Origin: Chitinophagales bacterium
GTDB lineage: Bacteria; Bacteroidota; Bacteroidia; Chitinophagales; UBA2359
Direction of reading: 5' to 3'
Length of the DNA: 17,082 nucleotides
NCBI GenBank assembly: GCA_020629335.1
Contig: JAHDDN010000073.1
Coordinates: 1-17,082 of the forward strand
The notes beneath the pieces were generated by a model. It did not search any database, had not been told where the DNA came from, and saw only the letters and a program-made list of their open reading frames with translations. The translations under genes were made by a program, and so were the position numbers. Numbering within the stretch: the first letter of the stretch is position 1; each line of letters starts with the position of its first letter. Positions 14,654 through 17,082 of the stretch are shown here, one piece after another.

Positions 14654-15610
14654 TTAGCCTCCCGCAGCAACCATAATGGTCGTTCGAAAATAGATCAAAT
14701 ATAATAGTCCTGCTAACATAATTAATTTCATCTCTAAGCTCACCCACTTATATTGGGAGCTATTCCCAAATATAAGCAACTGAATCAACACTACCAAAAG
14801 CGGAAGTTGAAGGAGTATGCCAACGTAAACAAAGGTAAATGTTTGCCCTAAAACCCATTGATCATACTGGAAATATCCTAATAAGCCCATCGTAAGCAAT
14901 ACCAATAAGCCCATTACTACTCGTGACACGCCCACCCCTGCAACTATAGGCATCGTTCGACAATCAAAGGCTTGATCTCCTTCTATATCGTATATATCTT
15001 TAGCAATCTCTCTAATCCAATTAATCAGGAAGGCAAAACCAGCATAGCCAATAGCGTAATATAAGATAATTTTGGCCACAAATCGGGCATCAACATTAAA
15101 GGTTGGAAGAAGTTTGTAAACTTTGGGCTCATAAGCTAAGACAAGTAATACCACCATTGCTGTCGATACAGATACGACTAAATTTCCCAATAAGAACATC
15201 CGTTTATAGGAGGAAGCATAAAACCACAGTAAACCACTAATCGCCAAATGAATAATACCCAACTGATAATTTCCTACTTTCCACCCAATGAATAAGCCTA
15301 AGCCAATCCCTAATAGATTCAAAATAGTAAATAAGCGCCAAGCAGTATCCTTACTCACACTTTTACCAATAATGAGTCGATCTGGCTTATTCAAACGATC
15401 TATATCCTGATCAAAGTAATCATTAATGATATAACCTGATGCGGCTATAAAAACAGTAGATAAGACCAGTAAGGCAAATTCCCAATGATTGAGAGAGGTC
15501 TGGTAACCTAATGCAGCAAATAGTGGTCTAATTACACAGTATTGAAATAAATACTGCGTCAAAATGACAACGAATAAGTTTACGGGACGAACTAAACGGA
15601 CTAATGACAT
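14654..15610 (-). CDS. UbiA-family prenyltransferase, probably geranylgeranylglycerol-phosphate geranylgeranyltransferase-like
   Basis: Polytopic inner-membrane prenyltransferase of 318 residues with about eight or nine hydrophobic segments. Both Asp-rich prenyl-diphosphate/Mg motifs are intact: N63-D64-Y-F-D67-x3-D71 and K204-D205-I-Y-D208-x3-D212. The text after the first motif (LNKPDRLIIGKSVS) resembles the proteins annotated in many Bacteroidota as GGGP geranylgeranyltransferase (EC 2.5.1.42), an archaeal-type lipid enzyme. That substrate is inferred from resemblance; a menaquinone or other lipid prenyltransferase cannot be excluded. It precedes maf with a gap of about 22 bp, so the two are probably co-transcribed. 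Confidence 0.85.
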   Translation of the reverse strand: MSLVRLVRPVNLFVVILTQYLFQYCVIRPLFAALGYQTSLNHWEFALLVLSTVFIAASGYIINDYFDQDIDRLNKPDRLIIGKSVSKDTAWRLFTILNLLGIGLGLFIGWKVGNYQLGIIHLAISGLLWFYASSYKRMFLLGNLVVSVSTAMVVLLVLAYEPKVYKLLPTFNVDARFVAKIILYYAIGYAGFAFLINWIREIAKDIYDIEGDQAFDCRTMPIVAGVGVSRVVMGLLVLLTMGLLGYFQYDQWVLGQTFTFVYVGILLQLPLLVVLIQLLIFGNSSQYKWVSLEMKLIMLAGLLYLIYFRTTIMVAAGG

Positions 15611-15677
15611 GTAAGTGTTCCATTATGAGTGAGAGAATGACTAAGGAACGAAATCATTTTACAAGATAGTATTACAA

Positions 15678-15914
15678 CTATTGGTTATCTCTCCACTCAT
15701 AGACCCAAGACGCTTGGATCATTTCCAAATGCCCCTCATTACACTCTTCTCTTTTTCCTTCAAAAACATCAATTTCTAATACCCACTCTAATAATTGAGT
15801 AAAGCGGACTCTATAAATTTTTGATTCGGTAAAATCGTCTCCAAAGCGCTCGTGTAATTTTATCGCTATATCTTCATAATCTCTCCAATGAATTGGTGGT
15901 TCTTCTAAATGCAT
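15678..15914 (-). CDS. iscX: Fe-S cluster assembly protein IscX
   Basis: 78-residue acidic protein of the IscX/YfhJ family. Recognisable features: W10-x-D near the N-terminus, the IAxxLHERFGDDF helix, RVRFTQLLEWVLEIDVFEG, and the C-terminal LEMIQASWVYEW. In enterobacteria IscX binds IscS and modulates iron-sulfur cluster assembly. It follows the ferredoxin gene by 37 bp, the same order as the fdx-iscX tail of the E. coli isc operon. It has a slightly longer N-terminus than the E. coli protein. Confidence 0.88.
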   Translation of the reverse strand: MHLEEPPIHWRDYEDIAIKLHERFGDDFTESKIYRVRFTQLLEWVLEIDVFEGKREECNEGHLEMIQASWVYEWRDNQ

Positions 15915-15951
15915 TTGCTCAGTTTTTATAAATGGTTAATAATCGATTTAT

Positions 15952-16290
15952 TTAGTGCTCATGTCCGATAATCCCTGATTGATCAGGCACTATCACTTCT
16001 AATTCGCCTTCCCCATCATGCAATACGCATTGACAAGCCAAACGAGATTCTAAGCGTGGATTAATCGCACGATCAATAAAATCCTCCTCTTTATCGCTGA
16101 TTTCCTCTACGAAATCTTCTCCTTTCTCTAAATAGATATGGCAAGTACTACAAGCACACACCCCACCACAGTTGTGATTCAGATGGATATCATTCAAGAG
16201 CAGACCTTCTAATACCGAATGTCCTTCCTCTACTTCTATCTCTTTAGGCTCATGCCCCGCTTCTTCGAAAGAAACTTTAATTTTATACAT
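15952..16290 (-). CDS. fdx: ISC-type [2Fe-2S] ferredoxin (adrenodoxin family)
   Basis: 112-residue soluble electron carrier. The cluster ligands fit C41-x5-C47-S-T-C50 and C86 (NHNCGGVCACSTCH...LACQC), the adrenodoxin/Fdx pattern used in Fe-S cluster biosynthesis rather than the plant type. Two extra cysteines (C45, C88) lie next to the ligands. The C-terminus VIVPDQSGIIGHEH is His-tailed. It is followed by iscX; the upstream DUF2520 gene ends 59 bp before it, with a possible promoter in between. Confidence 0.95.
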   Translation of the reverse strand: MYKIKVSFEEAGHEPKEIEVEEGHSVLEGLLLNDIHLNHNCGGVCACSTCHIYLEKGEDFVEEISDKEEDFIDRAINPRLESRLACQCVLHDGEGELEVIVPDQSGIIGHEH

Positions 16291-16309
16291 ATACTATCAA
16301 AAATTTTTG

Positions 16310-16317
16310 CAAAAGTA
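16310..16317 (-). promoter_or_regulatory. Candidate -7 box TACTTTTG for fdx-iscX
   Basis: A full TAnnTTTG match about 20 bp before the fdx start codon on the minus strand, giving a very short leader. No -33 TTG is found at normal spacing, so transcription from the upstream gene may also contribute. Confidence 0.35.
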
Positions 16318-16329
16318 ATGAATTAATTA

Positions 16330-16351
16330 AGAACTGTTTTAACTCAGTTCT
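16330..16351 (-). terminator. Weak hairpin at the end of the DUF2520 gene
   Basis: AGAACTG/CAGTTCT, 7-bp arms with an 8-nt loop, straddles the stop codon at 16350-16352 and is followed on the minus strand by TTAATTAATT. It may attenuate transcription between the DUF2520 gene and fdx; the stem is short. Confidence 0.3.
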
Positions 16352-17082
16352 ACTCCTCCTCATAAAAATCCAAAATACTATCCGATAATTGTCGATATAA
16401 GCCTTTATAATGTGGCCACCTATTCAGCAAAGCTAAATGCTTTTGGATAGTACGTTCATCCCCTCTTTTCGCTGGCCCCGTTTGTATATCTGCGGGAGAA
16501 GCATAATCAACTTTTTTAACACTTTCTAATATCAATGGTTTAATAATATCAAAAGACAAGTCATTATCGGCACAAATTTGCTCCGCTATGGCAAATAAAT
16601 GGTTGGAAAAATTATTACTCATCACCGCAGCCAAATGAAGGTAAGTTCGCTGCTCATCATTCACTCTATACAAATTATCATTAACTGTAGCCGCCAAATT
16701 CCATAAAGTATCCTCTACTTCCTGACTATTACCATCTATACAAAAAGGCAAAGCCACCCAATTTACCGCCTCCGTAATCGTAAAACTCTGCAATGGATAA
16801 AATATCCCATAACGATCATGCATGTCCAAGACTTTGGAACTGACTGCCCCTGAAGTATGCGCTATGATCCCCTCCCCTATCTCCAATTGAGCCGCTACTT
16901 CCCCTATCGCATCATCATGTACTGCCACAATATAAAATTCTGCTCCCTCTCGAATATCACTTAAATCATTCACTGCTTCCGCTTCAACCAGATTAGCCAA
17001 AGCTTCCGCCTTCTCTAATCGCCGACTAAAGACCTGAAGCAATTCATGCCCATTACGATAGAGCTCCTGGCCTAAATGCCAG
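16350..17082 (-). CDS. Rossmann-fold protein with DUF2520 domain (5' end outside the window)
   Basis: The reading frame continues to the window edge: upstream of the nominal TTG at 17042 it encodes WHLGQELYRNGHE, which fits the Rossmann N-terminus that normally follows a GxGN nucleotide-binding loop. So the gene is cut by the window and only about 243 residues are visible. The first part is an NAD(P)-binding fold resembling ProC/F420-dependent oxidoreductases (VFSRRLEKAEALA, YIVAVHDDAI, HTSGAVSS, GIFYPLQSFT). The second is the helical DUF2520 domain (HLAAVMSNNFSNHLF, TGPAKRGDERTIQKHLALL). The substrate is unknown. I recall this family next to GGGP-type UbiA and maf genes in Bacteroidota, which agrees with the layout here. 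Confidence 0.9.
   Translation of the reverse strand, partial: WHLGQELYRNGHELLQVFSRRLEKAEALANLVEAEAVNDLSDIREGAEFYIVAVHDDAIGEVAAQLEIGEGIIAHTSGAVSSKVLDMHDRYGIFYPLQSFTITEAVNWVALPFCIDGNSQEVEDTLWNLAATVNDNLYRVNDEQRTYLHLAAVMSNNFSNHLFAIAEQICADNDLSFDIIKPLILESVKKVDYASPADIQTGPAKRGDERTIQKHLALLNRWPHYKGLYRQLSDSILDFYEEE

Noticed and set aside
14631..14670. Longer maf start overlapping the UbiA-family gene by 17 bp
   Set aside because: The extra 13 residues precede the usual family start and carry no conserved feature; it remains possible, but the start at 14631 fits the family better.

Overview
The window looks like a chromosomal segment of a free-living, probably aquatic member of the Bacteroidota. The reasons are: five different secreted proteins end in a type A type IX secretion (T9SS) sorting domain with the YPNP/WPNP motif; several genes are preceded by the Bacteroidota -7 box TAnnTTTG; start codons lack Shine-Dalgarno sequences; the DNA is AT-rich; and the housekeeping genes (radC, rpsT, maf, a GGGP-type UbiA prenyltransferase, DUF2520) fit this phylum. 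The Saprospiria/Chitinophagia/Cytophagia side seems possible, but I cannot place it securely.

Region 1 (1-12591) is a secretome island. It holds six predicted T9SS cargo proteins. Five of them carry an N-terminal thioredoxin-fold module with a CxxC pair: two tandem Omp28-like paralogues on the minus strand (CGFC, CGPC), a TlpA-like multidomain protein on the plus strand (WCGPC), and two further Omp28-like proteins on the plus strand (CNLC, CGLC). The sixth is a small secreted protein of unknown function without the thioredoxin fold. Behind the redox modules the proteins differ: amidotransferase-like fold, SprB-like repeats, CARDB-like, a GDG-motif beta domain, PKD. The arrangement suggests local duplication and domain shuffling of cell-surface or extracellular redox/adhesion proteins. 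Most genes appear to be separate transcription units with their own promoter boxes and hairpin terminators.

Region 2 (7384-9521) contains the least ordinary DNA. Two 141-bp copies of a structured intergenic element (about 77 % identical without gaps) lie in inverted orientation on either side of the small T9SS gene at 7993-8724. Low-complexity TTAGTT/AACTAA-type repeats lie at the inner end of each copy. The right copy runs into a perfect 23-bp inverted repeat whose loop is a REP-like GTAG palindrome.

Region 3 (12606-17082) is housekeeping, all on the minus strand: radC; rpsT with a clear promoter and terminator; then a probable operon, in transcription order, of a DUF2520 Rossmann protein (cut by the window edge), an ISC-type [2Fe-2S] ferredoxin, iscX, a UbiA-family prenyltransferase and maf, ending at a two-tier hairpin near 13864-13913. 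The fdx-iscX pair matches the tail of a classical isc operon, detached from the rest of it.

I saw no tRNA, rRNA, CRISPR array, transposase or phage gene. The most interesting candidates are the covarying 141-bp repeat with its REP-like neighbour and the dense cluster of T9SS-exported CxxC proteins.
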